A DNA stretch of 7,808 bases from Chitinophagaceae bacterium. Its GTDB lineage: Bacteria; Bacteroidota; Bacteroidia; Chitinophagales; Chitinophagaceae. The stretch spans positions 1 through 7,808 of the forward strand of contig JANXWM010000661.1 of NCBI GenBank assembly GCA_025351145.1, written 5' to 3'. A program made the position numbers and the translations under genes. The notes under the pieces were generated by a model. The model was not told the DNA's origin. It did not search any database and worked only from the letters and a program-made list of their open reading frames with translations. Of this stretch, positions 1-6,326 are shown in pieces. Position 1 is the stretch's first letter; each line of letters begins with the position of its first letter.

Positions 1-400
1 GGTTGTGTAAGTAAAATGATGTTTCCAAGCGAAATATTTACTGCAGCTTTTAAATCTATCTGCAATAAATAAAAATTATTCCTGGGAAACGGTTTAAAAA
101 ATTAAAAATTATTTGTTCTTGGCAGGTCATTTGCAGATGAATTATTAAGGAAACACTATGTTACCTCATCATTATTAATGCTAACAGAAAAACTATACCT
201 CAAATATTCCTGGTTCTTGTCTGGGGCTTGTTTTATAAAATCTCTTCGCGAAAAGGGCTGGTTAAGATGTTTACCCAAAAAATCTTATGTTTGTGCATAT
301 TTAAACCAAAATTATAAGGAGATAATAGTAAGCTGCTTTCAATTACACTTTATTATTTTGCGTCATAAATCCAATATATTTTATACTTAATAATACCGTC
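1..400. other. Left intergenic region, no supported gene
   Basis: No convincing coding sequence is visible here. The only sizeable open frame (178-390) has an atypical composition, rich in Cys and aromatics, and no recognisable motif. Seen in the sequence are very AT-rich stretches, a candidate promoter box at 286-293 and an imperfect 14-bp palindrome at 242-255. The region most likely carries the promoter and leader of the dehydratase gene that starts at 401. An upstream gene could end at the extreme left edge, since one frame is open from base 1 to a stop at about 72, but nothing in those 23 codons is recognisable. Confidence 0.55.
286..293 (+). promoter_or_regulatory. Candidate Bacteroidota -7 promoter box
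   Basis: TATGTTTG matches the Bacteroidota primary sigma-factor -7 consensus TAnnTTTG exactly. No good -33 TTTG lies at the expected distance upstream. If it is used, transcription would start near 298 and give the dehydratase mRNA a leader of about 100 nt. An 8-mer match in AT-rich DNA can arise by chance. Confidence 0.3.
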
Positions 401-2389
401 ATGAAATTAACCAATTTGGTGAAGCTTGGATACACCCCCCGATGGGTAATTCTGAGTATTGATGTTTTTTTAAGCTTATTATCAATTATTCTGGCTTTTT
501 TGTTGCGGTATAATTTTAGAACAGAAGCTATTATTAATGACCTTTTTGTAAGAGGTATTGTAATTACAGTAGCTCTTTATCTTGCCAGTTTTATTGCTAC
601 AAAATCGTACAAAGAAATTATCCGCCACACAACTTTCCGCAGTGTTTTAAAAATATTCTCTGCAATAATTACTGCCAATGCCATCCTTGTTTTATTAAAC
701 TTTTTTTTCTATGCTTACGACCAAATTCTGGTAATACCTTATTCGGTGTTGTGTATTAATATTTTTATTTCTTTTTTTATGCTTGGCGGCAGCAGGGTTT
801 TTATTAAACAGATTTTTGATACTGCTATCAGAATTAATTCTGAGCCGGTGATTATTTTTGGCGCAGGCAACATAGGCCAGGCAGCTTTAAAAACAATCCT
901 GCTCGATAAAATAGCCAAATGGAAAGTAGTTGCACTTGTTGATGAAGATCCCGCAAAAGCTGGTAAAAGTCTGGCTGGGGTATCCATTTATTCTTTAGAT
1001 CAGGTTGATAAGTTGCTAAAAAAGCATACTGTTAAAAAAGTGATTATCGCGGCAGATAATATTTCTCTTGACCGGAGAAACGAAGTGGCATCAATATTTA
1101 TAAAGCATGGTTTGCAGGTATCTCTTCTGCCATCAATAAAAGAATTTCCTGAAGGGCCCTTCTCTCTCCGCCGTTTAAAAGACATAAAGATTGAAGACCT
1201 GCTGGAACGTGATCCTATCAAAACCAATAATATCCAGATCAATGCTACCCTCAAAGGAAAACGCATCCTGGTTACAGGAGCTGCCGGTTCAATAGGCAGT
1301 GAAATAGTGAGGCAGATTGCTTTATTTAATCCGGAAATTATCATGCTTTGCGATGTGGCAGAATCTCCTTTGCACGCAATAGGTTTAGAGATGGAAGAAA
1401 ATTTTAAAGGCATACCGTATAAGCTTTTTATTGCCAATATTTCCGATGCGGTACGTATGGATTTTATTTTCAGCAATTTTGCGCCTAATGTAGTTTTTCA
1501 TGCCGCCGCTTACAAACATGTGCCTATGATGGAAGAACATCCGAGAGAAGCAGTTTTGAATAATATCGGCGGAACAAAAATACTCGCAGACCTTTCAGTT
1601 CAATATGGGGTAGCAAGGTTTGTAATGGTTTCTACTGATAAGGCAGTTAATCCAACCAATGTTATGGGCGCTTCAAAGCGCATTGCCGAAATGTATATCC
1701 AGGGTTTAAGCGGGGAGGAATCATCGGTTAACGCAAAATTCAACGGCAGGCAAAGAACATTGTTTATTACCACACGTTTTGGAAATGTGCTGGCTTCTAA
1801 CGGAAGCGTGATCCCGCTTTTTAAAACACAGCTCGAAAAGGGTGGACCAATTACAGTTACACATCCAGATATAACCAGGTTTTTTATGACCATTCCCGAA
1901 GCCTGCCAATTGGTTCTTGAGGCAGGTGTTATGGGTAAAGGTGGTGAAATTTTTGTATTCGATATGGGCAAATCTATCCGCATCGCTGATCTTGCCAAAA
2001 ACATGATTGTTCTTGCCGGCCTTAAACCCGAAGAAGATATTAAAATCCACTATACAGGCCTAAGGCCGGGCGAAAAACTATTCGAGGAAGTACTCAGCAA
2101 CAGTGAAACTACTTTACCCACATATCACCCTAAAATCAAAATTGCAAGGGTTCAGCAAACAAGTTTTGCCTATATCAACAATGCTATCAGTAATCTTTCA
2201 ATAGCTGCAAGAAAGGGATACGATTGGGAATGCGTAAAAACAATGAAAGAAATTCTTCCTGAATTTATCAGCAATAACTCACGATTCGAAAACCTCGATC
2301 AAAATAATAGAGATGTAAGCCGTGGAAGAACCCTAACAATTCTTAATGGAATTGAAGAAGAGGATAGTTTTGAAAATGTGATATTATAA
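401..2389 (+). CDS. Membrane-bound nucleotide-sugar 4,6-dehydratase/epimerase (FlaA1/WbpM/CapD-like)
   Basis: This 662-residue inner-membrane enzyme should act on a UDP-sugar, typically as a UDP-GlcNAc 4,6-dehydratase, to supply a modified sugar for capsule, O-antigen or glycan synthesis. Four hydrophobic segments lie at about residues 15-36, 50-68, 83-105 and 109-130. A first Rossmann-like domain begins with GAGNIGQ at 154-160. The catalytic short-chain dehydrogenase domain starts with the NAD(P) loop TGAAGSIG at 292-299 and carries HAAAYKHVP (367-375), TRFGNVLASNGSV (458-470) and LRPGEKLFEE (554-563). The catalytic set reads Ser411 or Thr412, Met422 and Lys426. Met in place of the usual Tyr is typical of the large WbpM-type dehydratases. 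Length and order fit the full-length family. The last 40 or so residues form a polar, acidic tail. There is no Shine-Dalgarno. No other glycan gene is in view, so the exact product sugar is open. Confidence 0.93.
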   Translation: MKLTNLVKLGYTPRWVILSIDVFLSLLSIILAFLLRYNFRTEAIINDLFVRGIVITVALYLASFIATKSYKEIIRHTTFRSVLKIFSAIITANAILVLLNFFFYAYDQILVIPYSVLCINIFISFFMLGGSRVFIKQIFDTAIRINSEPVIIFGAGNIGQAALKTILLDKIAKWKVVALVDEDPAKAGKSLAGVSIYSLDQVDKLLKKHTVKKVIIAADNISLDRRNEVASIFIKHGLQVSLLPSIKEFPEGPFSLRRLKDIKIEDLLERDPIKTNNIQINATLKGKRILVTGAAGSIGSEIVRQIALFNPEIIMLCDVAESPLHAIGLEMEENFKGIPYKLFIANISDAVRMDFIFSNFAPNVVFHAAAYKHVPMMEEHPREAVLNNIGGTKILADLSVQYGVARFVMVSTDKAVNPTNVMGASKRIAEMYIQGLSGEESSVNAKFNGRQRTLFITTRFGNVLASNGSVIPLFKTQLEKGGPITVTHPDITRFFMTIPEACQLVLEAGVMGKGGEIFVFDMGKSIRIADLAKNMIVLAGLKPEEDIKIHYTGLRPGEKLFEEVLSNSETTLPTYHPKIKIARVQQTSFAYINNAISNLSIAARKGYDWECVKTMKEILPEFISNNSRFENLDQNNRDVSRGRTLTILNGIEEEDSFENVIL

Positions 2390-2432
2390 TTAAGCGGGTT
2401 AATCTTATTTTGCCTGCTTTAGTATTTCTATT

Positions 2433-2460
2433 TATCGTCCCTTGTGTCACTCACTTGTAC
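2433..2460 (-). repeat. Dispersed intergenic repeat, copy A
   Basis: Read on the minus strand, the core is GTACAAGTGAGTGACACAAG, followed after four bases by GATA. It is the most divergent of the four copies, with three core differences from copy D. It lies 52 bp after the dehydratase stop. On the GTAC side, plus-strand TTGAGC and TTAACAGCC are shared with copy D at similar distances, so the conserved unit is probably longer than the core. Confidence 0.7.
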
Positions 2461-2520
2461 GTTCATAACTTTATTGAGCGTTAACAGCCCGGCTTCTCTA
2501 AAACAAACAATCCGCATCAT

Positions 2521-2535
2521 CTGCTGCGCCAGCAG
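2521..2535. repeat. Perfect 6-bp hairpin, possible decayed repeat copy
   Basis: CTGCTG and CAGCAG pair perfectly around a CGC loop. GCATCAT lies directly upstream (2514-2520), as it does in copy D (5614-5620), and TTGTAC follows at 2544-2549. The order matches the dispersed repeat but with about 8 extra bases inside. No T-run follows, so a terminator role is unlikely. Confidence 0.4.
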
Positions 2536-2701
2536 GAAAATATTTGTACATCAAAGGGTGAATTTTTCTACACTAATTTTCATTTTTTCACTATTAAAAC
2601 GGAGGTGTTTTTTCTTTTCGCCTATGCGCTAAGTTGTTCTGTAGCAACAAAAGCCCCTTGGCTTAGTATTTGACTTTTCAGGGAATATTAATAACCTAAA
2701 A

Positions 2702-3328
2702 ATGAAAATCATGCGAAAAGTAAGTTTGTTTTTACTAGCGGGAATAATAAGCCTTACGCAGGCTTGCAATTCAGGCAAAACACCGGATAGCGTAGACAGT
2801 GCCAAAGATGCCAATGATCAAAAAGACAGTTCAAATACCGAATCGTATAATAAAGATTATAAAACCGATTCAACAGTTGCTGGTCCAATATTACCGGTTG
2901 ATAAAGATGCTGCAAATTTTGCAGTAGATGTGGCCAACGGAGGAATGATGGAAGTGGAATTGGGAAAATATGCGCACCTGAATGCGGTGAACCCACGTAT
3001 TAAAGCCTTTGGCGAAATGATGGCTAACGATCATAGCAAAGCAAATGATGAATTGGAAAGCATTGCTTCTGCAAAAAACATTACACTGCCAGCAAGCATT
3101 GGGGAAGATGCCAAAAAAGATATGGCAAACCTGATGAAAAAAACAGGGAAAGATTTTGATAAGGCTTATATGAGTATGATGCTCGATGATCATAAAAAGA
3201 ACGTAAAAGCTTTTGAAAAAACAGCCAAAGATTGTAAAGATGCTGAGATTAAAAGTTTTGCTGTAAAAACATTGCCTGTATTATTGGTACACCTTGATTC
3301 TGCACAGGCGATTACGGGTAAAAAATAA
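2702..3328 (+). CDS. DUF4142 lipoprotein
   Basis: This 208-residue protein is probably anchored in the cell envelope. A basic, hydrophobic signal peptide (residues 1-21) ends at Cys22 in LTQAC, a slightly degenerate lipobox. A low-complexity polar linker rich in Asp, Ser and Lys (about 23-66) follows. The DUF4142 domain then runs from about 69 to 205 and is predicted helical and ferritin-like. Its hallmark stretches are MMANDHSKANDEL (107-119), YMSMMLDDHKK (156-166) and LPVLLVHLDSAQ (191-202), including His111, His164 and His197. The family's biochemical role is not established; members are often described as stress-related or outer-membrane proteins. ATG at 2711 (residue 4) is an equally plausible start. 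A strong intrinsic terminator follows closely, so the gene is probably monocistronic. Confidence 0.9.
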   Translation: MKIMRKVSLFLLAGIISLTQACNSGKTPDSVDSAKDANDQKDSSNTESYNKDYKTDSTVAGPILPVDKDAANFAVDVANGGMMEVELGKYAHLNAVNPRIKAFGEMMANDHSKANDELESIASAKNITLPASIGEDAKKDMANLMKKTGKDFDKAYMSMMLDDHKKNVKAFEKTAKDCKDAEIKSFAVKTLPVLLVHLDSAQAITGKK

Positions 3329-3361
3329 ACTTTTTTGAGGTTTGGAGGTATTTGGATTTTG

Positions 3362-3400
3362 AAAAGGGGATGCAATTAGTTGCACCCCTTTTTTTATTTT
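3362..3400 (+). terminator. Intrinsic terminator of the DUF4142 gene
   Basis: AAAAGGGG (3362-3369) and TGCAA (3371-3375) pair with TTGCA (3380-3384) and CCCC plus the following Ts (3385-3392). The loop is TTAG and there is one bulged A at 3370. An uninterrupted run of seven Ts (3389-3395) and then ATTTT follow. The stem begins 34 bp after the stop codon. This is a textbook rho-independent terminator on the plus strand. Confidence 0.9.
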
Positions 3401-3506
3401 GGCAGCAAGCGTTTTTAATTAAACCAATGCATATGCAACTGGACTTAAATAAAATGCAATACTGCATACAATCTACGCTTCAATAAGCTCAATATATAAT
3501 CCAACC

Positions 3507-3534
3507 GTACAAAAGTGCGACGCAAGAGGCGATG
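3507..3534 (+). repeat. Dispersed intergenic repeat, copy B
   Basis: The core GTACAAAAGTGCGACGCAAG is followed after four bases by GATG. CTATT continues the match to copy D. GCTCAAT lies about 13 bp upstream of the core, as TTGAGC does opposite copy A. The copy sits in the convergent gap between the DUF4142 and hydrolase genes, beside the 3547-3582 hairpin. Confidence 0.75.
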
Positions 3535-3546
3535 CTATTTTAAGAG

Positions 3547-3582
3547 AAAGCCCGGCTCCATATTTTTATAAACACGGGCTTT
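3547..3582 (-). terminator. Candidate hairpin terminator of the hydrolase gene
   Basis: AAAGCCCG (3547-3554) and CGGGCTTT (3575-3582) form a perfect 8-bp stem with a 20-nt AT-rich loop. It lies 40 bp beyond the hydrolase stop on the minus strand. On that strand only CTCTTAAAA follows, without a good T-run; on the plus strand a short T stretch follows. It could act weakly in either direction in this convergent gap. Confidence 0.45.
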
Positions 3583-3621
3583 TGAGAACTTATTGCCGGT
3601 GCTAAAAGATGCAAATAAATT

Positions 3622-4638
3622 TTACGGGCAATTGGGTACCGGAGTTGTATAATAACCTACCTGGGGGTGCCCGGTAATGATGCCATCGAAAAAGCAGGCA
3701 ATGTTATTTTCCCTGAATGAAGTAGAGTATGCGCCATGCCTTGCCAATGGATCAATATGTGCAACTGCGGGAATGCCCAGTGATTTTAACCTGTAGAACA
3801 ATGGCTGAGACCCGTAGCCGATAGGAAAATTTTCGCAATGCCAGTAATGATCCACATCGAAAGGTTCGCCACTGTCTAACTCGCCATGAAAAAAGATGGT
3901 TGGTACAGCATTTTGAGGGGTAATAAGATAAGGGCTGCGCATGGCGCCCCACATAGAAGCAATGCCTTTGATTTTGTAGGTGTTTGTTAAGTTATTGCCT
4001 GCATAATCGAGCAGGCCCAGGGTATCGGATATGCCGGGCATGTAGCGGTCTGCACTATCCTGAGGAAGATATACAATGCCGAGTGCAGTTTCTGCGCCGG
4101 CGCTTGCACCTTCAACAAAAATCCAGTCTGTAGCAATTGTATATTTGGCTGCATTGGCTACAAGAAAGCGGAGTGCGGCACGTGCATCCTGCTGGGCACG
4201 GTACCATGCTTCGGCAAGGGTTGCAGTATCGGACAGGCAATGATCGGGATCACTTTTTTTGATAAAATCCCAACCCACGCGGTAATTAATGGCTGCAACT
4301 ATATAGCCCCTTGAGGCCATGATTCGGCAGGCATTGATGATCTCTCTTTTATCGCCGGTTTCGAACGCACCACCATGGATGGAAACAATAAGCGGGTATG
4401 CTGTTGCGCCTATGATGGCTGCGGGGAAATAAATATCCATTTTAAGTGTGTCCATGTAACCATGCCAATCTTTGCCGGTTGCAAAAGTAACATCGGTTAT
4501 TATTTTGCCGTTAAAATCAGCGGCAGCAAGTGCCTCGTCTTGATTGGATTGTACAGGCGGAGTAGAAATATATTTTTTATTGCAGCCACACAGCAATAAA
4601 ACTGTAAATAATATTGCCGTTGTTAATTGAGTTTTCAT
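3622..4638 (-). CDS. Lipoprotein alpha/beta-hydrolase (esterase/lipase-like)
   Basis: This is a 338-residue secreted serine hydrolase, probably an envelope-anchored carboxylesterase; the substrate is unknown. From ATG at 4638 the signal peptide ends in LLLCGC, a good lipobox with the lipid-bearing Cys at residue 19. The fold markers come in order: oxyanion-hole HGGAF at 88-92, nucleophile elbow GASAG with Ser179, acid candidate Asp255 in HGELDSGEP, and His301 in RHGAY. Spacing and order suit the BD-FAE/esterase branch of the superfamily, where HGG lies shortly before the nucleophile. An in-frame TTG two codons upstream also opens the frame, but ATG is the better start. There is no Shine-Dalgarno or TAnnTTTG box upstream. 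It stands alone, with no sugar-degradation or transport genes alongside to suggest a substrate. Confidence 0.88.
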   Translation of the reverse strand: MKTQLTTAILFTVLLLCGCNKKYISTPPVQSNQDEALAAADFNGKIITDVTFATGKDWHGYMDTLKMDIYFPAAIIGATAYPLIVSIHGGAFETGDKREIINACRIMASRGYIVAAINYRVGWDFIKKSDPDHCLSDTATLAEAWYRAQQDARAALRFLVANAAKYTIATDWIFVEGASAGAETALGIVYLPQDSADRYMPGISDTLGLLDYAGNNLTNTYKIKGIASMWGAMRSPYLITPQNAVPTIFFHGELDSGEPFDVDHYWHCENFPIGYGSQPLFYRLKSLGIPAVAHIDPLARHGAYSTSFRENNIACFFDGIITGHPQVGYYTTPVPNCP

Positions 4639-5093
4639 GATCAATTTTAATTAGCGGATGAATAAATTAAAAAGGATTATGGTATAGCAGATTAAGAAAG
4701 GATAAGGTTGTGTATAGATTAAAACAGCGAGTACAGTTAACAGATAAAAGAGTAACATTTTAATACTTTACAATACTAAAAGTTGATTGATTTTTCTTAA
4801 GCTCTGCATCGGGATTTTGTTCAGGGTATAAAGGTAGTTTAGTAGTGAAGGCAGCAACTATGATATTGATCAGTCAAGGGTATGATTATAATCAAATATT
4901 ATCCTGGTAATTGCAGACTGATTCTATGAAAATGCGGTTGGTGGTCTTTGATGTGGTTCAGCATTACGACAAGGATTGAGTCGTTTATATCTTCGCTTAG
5001 ATAAAAGTTGATTCATAACCGGAACGTACAAGAGTGCGACGCAAGAAAAGATGATTATTGAAATGCAGTTGGGAGCAAAATTTATTTTAAAGA
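4639..5093. other. Intergenic region upstream of the hydrolase gene
   Basis: About 455 bp without a credible gene on either strand. It is AT-rich near the hydrolase start. Repeat copy C lies at the right end. TAAAAGTTGATT occurs twice, once about 30 bp upstream of copy C's GTAC end and once near 4775-4786. No promoter box for the hydrolase was recognised. Confidence 0.5.
5026..5053 (+). repeat. Dispersed intergenic repeat, copy C
   Basis: The core GTACAAGAGTGCGACGCAAG is followed after four As by GATG. It lies 49 bp beyond the stop of the first response regulator. The core differs from copy D at a single base. The flank on the GTAC side is AAAAGTTGATT rather than GCTCAAT, so this side is less conserved here. 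Confidence 0.75.
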
Positions 5094-5525
5094 CTATGCA
5101 TCTTCGTATTCACTTGGGGCAATACATTCTTTCCAGTATTCCATAATTTTAGTAATAGTGCTTTCCAGCTTTTGAAAGCTGTTTGGTTTTACGAAAAAAC
5201 CCTGCACCGACATTGAATAAGCATCAACAACAGATTTTTTATCGGCATTTGTGGTAAAAAATAAATAAGGGATGCATTTTATATTCAGCAGCTCATTTGT
5301 ATGCACTTTTGCCCTAAGTTCGAACCCGTTTATTTTGGGCATATTAACATCGGAAAGAATAAGAAAGGGAACGATGTCTGTTTTATTAAGATAATCGAGT
5401 GCATCGTTGCCATCTTTGAAAAAGATGATTGCATTCTTGTAATTTAGGCTATTAAATATTTCATTAAGTATAAGCTGGTCATCCTCGTCATCTTCTATAA
5501 TTACTACCGGGCCATTTTTATTCAC
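5094..5525 (-). CDS. Single-domain response regulator (CheY/Rcp1-like)
   Basis: This 143-residue protein is a lone receiver domain with no output domain, so it should act by phosphotransfer or protein contact. The acidic pocket is Glu11, Asp12, Asp13. The phospho-acceptor is Asp59 in LSDVNMPKINGFEL. The switch Thr is at 91 or 92, and the conserved Lys113 is in FFVKP. All the residues needed for phosphorylation are present. It starts with GTG: no in-frame ATG exists between the upstream stop and the middle of the receiver domain. A good -7 promoter box lies 22 bp upstream. It is divergent from the second regulator and the CheB-CheR gene, which makes their phosphorelay a plausible source of its phosphate; the partner kinase itself is an inference. 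Confidence 0.92.
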   Translation of the reverse strand: MNKNGPVVIIEDDEDDQLILNEIFNSLNYKNAIIFFKDGNDALDYLNKTDIVPFLILSDVNMPKINGFELRAKVHTNELLNIKCIPYLFFTTNADKKSVVDAYSMSVQGFFVKPNSFQKLESTITKIMEYWKECIAPSEYEDA

Positions 5526-5546
5526 AGGGGTATGTTTTTATTGCAG

Positions 5547-5554
5547 CAAAAATA
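5547..5554 (-). promoter_or_regulatory. Candidate -7 promoter box for the first response regulator
   Basis: On the minus strand TATTTTTG, followed by C, matches the Bacteroidota TAnnTTTG box exactly. It sits 22 bp before the GTG start, which would give a short leader of about 15-20 nt. No convincing TTTG lies at -33. Confidence 0.45.
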
Positions 5555-5614
5555 GAGCTTTAACCCAAATTTTGCAGTAGAAATTTTTTGAACCCGGCAG
5601 TAGGTTTTTTATAG

Positions 5615-5642
5615 CATCATTCCTTGCGTCGCACACTTGTAC
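5615..5642 (-). repeat. Dispersed intergenic repeat, copy D
   Basis: On the minus strand the core is GTACAAGTGTGCGACGCAAG, followed after four bases by GATG and then CTAT as in copy B. It lies in the divergent gap between the two response regulators, 145 bp before the start of the second. Beyond its GTAC end, plus-strand TGAGC and TTAACAGCC repeat the arrangement beside copy A. Confidence 0.75.
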
Positions 5643-5662
5643 TGCAGAATATTACTGAGCTT

Positions 5663-5768
5663 TTAACAGCCAATACACCCAACTGCAAAAGCTTTAGTGG
5701 CACTTTGTTTGCAATACTTTAAGAATGGTTATTTGCACAGCATTTTTATTGCGCCGATTGGCTGTTAA
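5663..5768. repeat. 12-bp perfect inverted repeat flanking the second regulator's leader
   Basis: TTAACAGCCAAT (5663-5674) and ATTGGCTGTTAA (5757-5768) are exact reverse complements separated by 82 bp. One G-U and one U-A pair could extend the stem outward to 14. The right arm ends 18 bp before the ATG of the second regulator. Inside lie a TTTG at 5704-5707 and TTATTTGC near 5729-5736, together a weak promoter candidate with imperfect boxes. Confidence 0.55.
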
Positions 5769-5786
5769 GATGAGTAACTTCACACA

Positions 5787-6326
5787 ATGAATTCAGGAAA
5801 ACTCCACATTATTCTTGCTGATGACGACAGGGATGATCATCTCTTTTTTAAGGAAGCTATAGAAGAGCTGAAGGTGATGGCACAATTAACTACCGTAGAG
5901 AATGGAGAAGAACTGATGAAACTGCTGAATGAAAAAACAAACCATGCCTGCCACGTGCTTTTTATGGACCTTAATATGCCGCGCAAAAACGGGTTTGAAT
6001 GCCTTAAAGAAATAAAGCTGAATGCTGCACTAAAACATCTTCCTGTAATTATTTTTTCCACTTCTAAAGATGAGGCCATTGTGAACGAAGGGTACCAAAA
6101 AGGAGCGAATTATTATATACGCAAACCGATTACATTTTTACAATTAAAAAGTGCGCTGCAAAAGGCACTTGCACTTGTTTTTCAGGATAATCTTTTGCAG
6201 CCTGCAAAAGAGCAATTTGTTATAACAGGTGATTTAAAAAAATTGAGCAATGAAAGAAACAGAAGCAATAAAATCAGTCAATCTATTCCCGGTAGTGGGC
6301 ATTGGTGCCTCTGCCGGCGGGCTTGA
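5787..6326 (+). CDS. Single-domain response regulator, tail probably frame-displaced
   Basis: The receiver domain (about residues 5-128) has the acidic pocket Asp12-Asp14, phospho-acceptor Asp61 in FMDLNMPRKNGF, Ser91 or Thr92 in FSTSK, and Lys113 in IRKP. It should accept phosphate and pass it on or signal by contact; there is no DNA-binding domain. The natural end appears to be near residue 152. From there the frame runs 77 bp into the following CheB-CheR gene, and the tail (153-179) looks like an out-of-frame reading of that gene. A 1-base gain at the A7 tract (6236-6242), or -1 slippage there, gives a stop at 6251-6253 overlapping the next start as ATGA. A 1-base loss gives a stop just after the tract. 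The gene is surely co-transcribed and probably translationally coupled with the fusion gene. Confidence 0.88.
   Translation: MNSGKLHIILADDDRDDHLFFKEAIEELKVMAQLTTVENGEELMKLLNEKTNHACHVLFMDLNMPRKNGFECLKEIKLNAALKHLPVIIFSTSKDEAIVNEGYQKGANYYIRKPITFLQLKSALQKALALVFQDNLLQPAKEQFVITGDLKKLSNERNRSNKISQSIPGSGHWCLCRRA
6233..6253 (+). promoter_or_regulatory. Candidate slippery A-tract and coupled start
   Basis: In the regulator's frame, T TTA AAA (6233-6239) fits the X XXY YYZ pattern for -1 slippage, within a T3A7 run. After a -1 shift four codons follow (Lys, Ile, Glu, Gln) and then TGA at 6251-6253, sharing three bases with the downstream ATG at 6250. An AGGTGA at 6227-6232 is Shine-Dalgarno-like but 17 nt from that ATG. 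A sequencing indel or a real mutation explains the pattern equally well. Confidence 0.35.

Larger units (their letters stand above)
2390..2701. other. Intergenic region between dehydratase and DUF4142 genes
   Basis: This gap of about 310 bp has no credible gene. It holds repeat copy A (2433-2460), a short perfect hairpin (2521-2535) that may belong to a decayed second copy, and a 5-bp hairpin at 2651-2664 (AAGCC/GGCTT around CCTT). Just after the dehydratase stop, ATTAA and TTAAT (2389-2403) could form a weak stem before a TTATTTT run, which is a poor terminator candidate. TAGTATTTG at 2664-2672 resembles a -7 box, but its spacer is one base too long. No clear promoter for the DUF4142 gene was found. 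Confidence 0.5.

Noticed and set aside
1..72. Open frame at the left edge, possibly the end of an upstream gene
   Set aside because: Only 23 codons are visible before a stop, and nothing in them is recognisable.
178..390. 70-codon forward open frame ending 10 bp before the dehydratase gene
   Set aside because: No motif, an odd composition rich in Cys and aromatic residues, no ribosome binding site, and overlap with the candidate promoter box. Most likely chance.
1000..1476. Long antisense frame within the dehydratase gene
   Set aside because: It is the complement of a strongly conserved coding region and shows no domain of its own. The same applies to antisense frames inside the CheB-CheR gene (6498-6929, 7566-7772).
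2444..2632. 62-codon forward open frame between the dehydratase and DUF4142 genes
   Set aside because: It starts inside repeat copy A and runs through the hairpin region; the composition is not protein-like.
2601..2632. GGAGG motif followed by ATG-CGC-TAA
   Set aside because: The spacing is too long and the frame is two codons; a GTG-initiated 22-codon alternative has no supporting feature. Too weak to call a leader peptide.
4639..4644. TTG start two codons upstream of the hydrolase ATG
   Set aside because: The ATG at 4638 gives a standard signal peptide with a basic N-terminus and lipobox; the TTG adds only two residues.
2433..5642. CRISPR array
   Set aside because: The repeats are 580-1,500 bp apart, in both orientations, with genes between them and no regular spacers.
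5739..5768. Another decayed repeat copy near AGCAT and TTGCGCCG before the second regulator
   Set aside because: The match is short and lacks the GTAC end; it is better explained by the right arm of the 12-bp inverted repeat.
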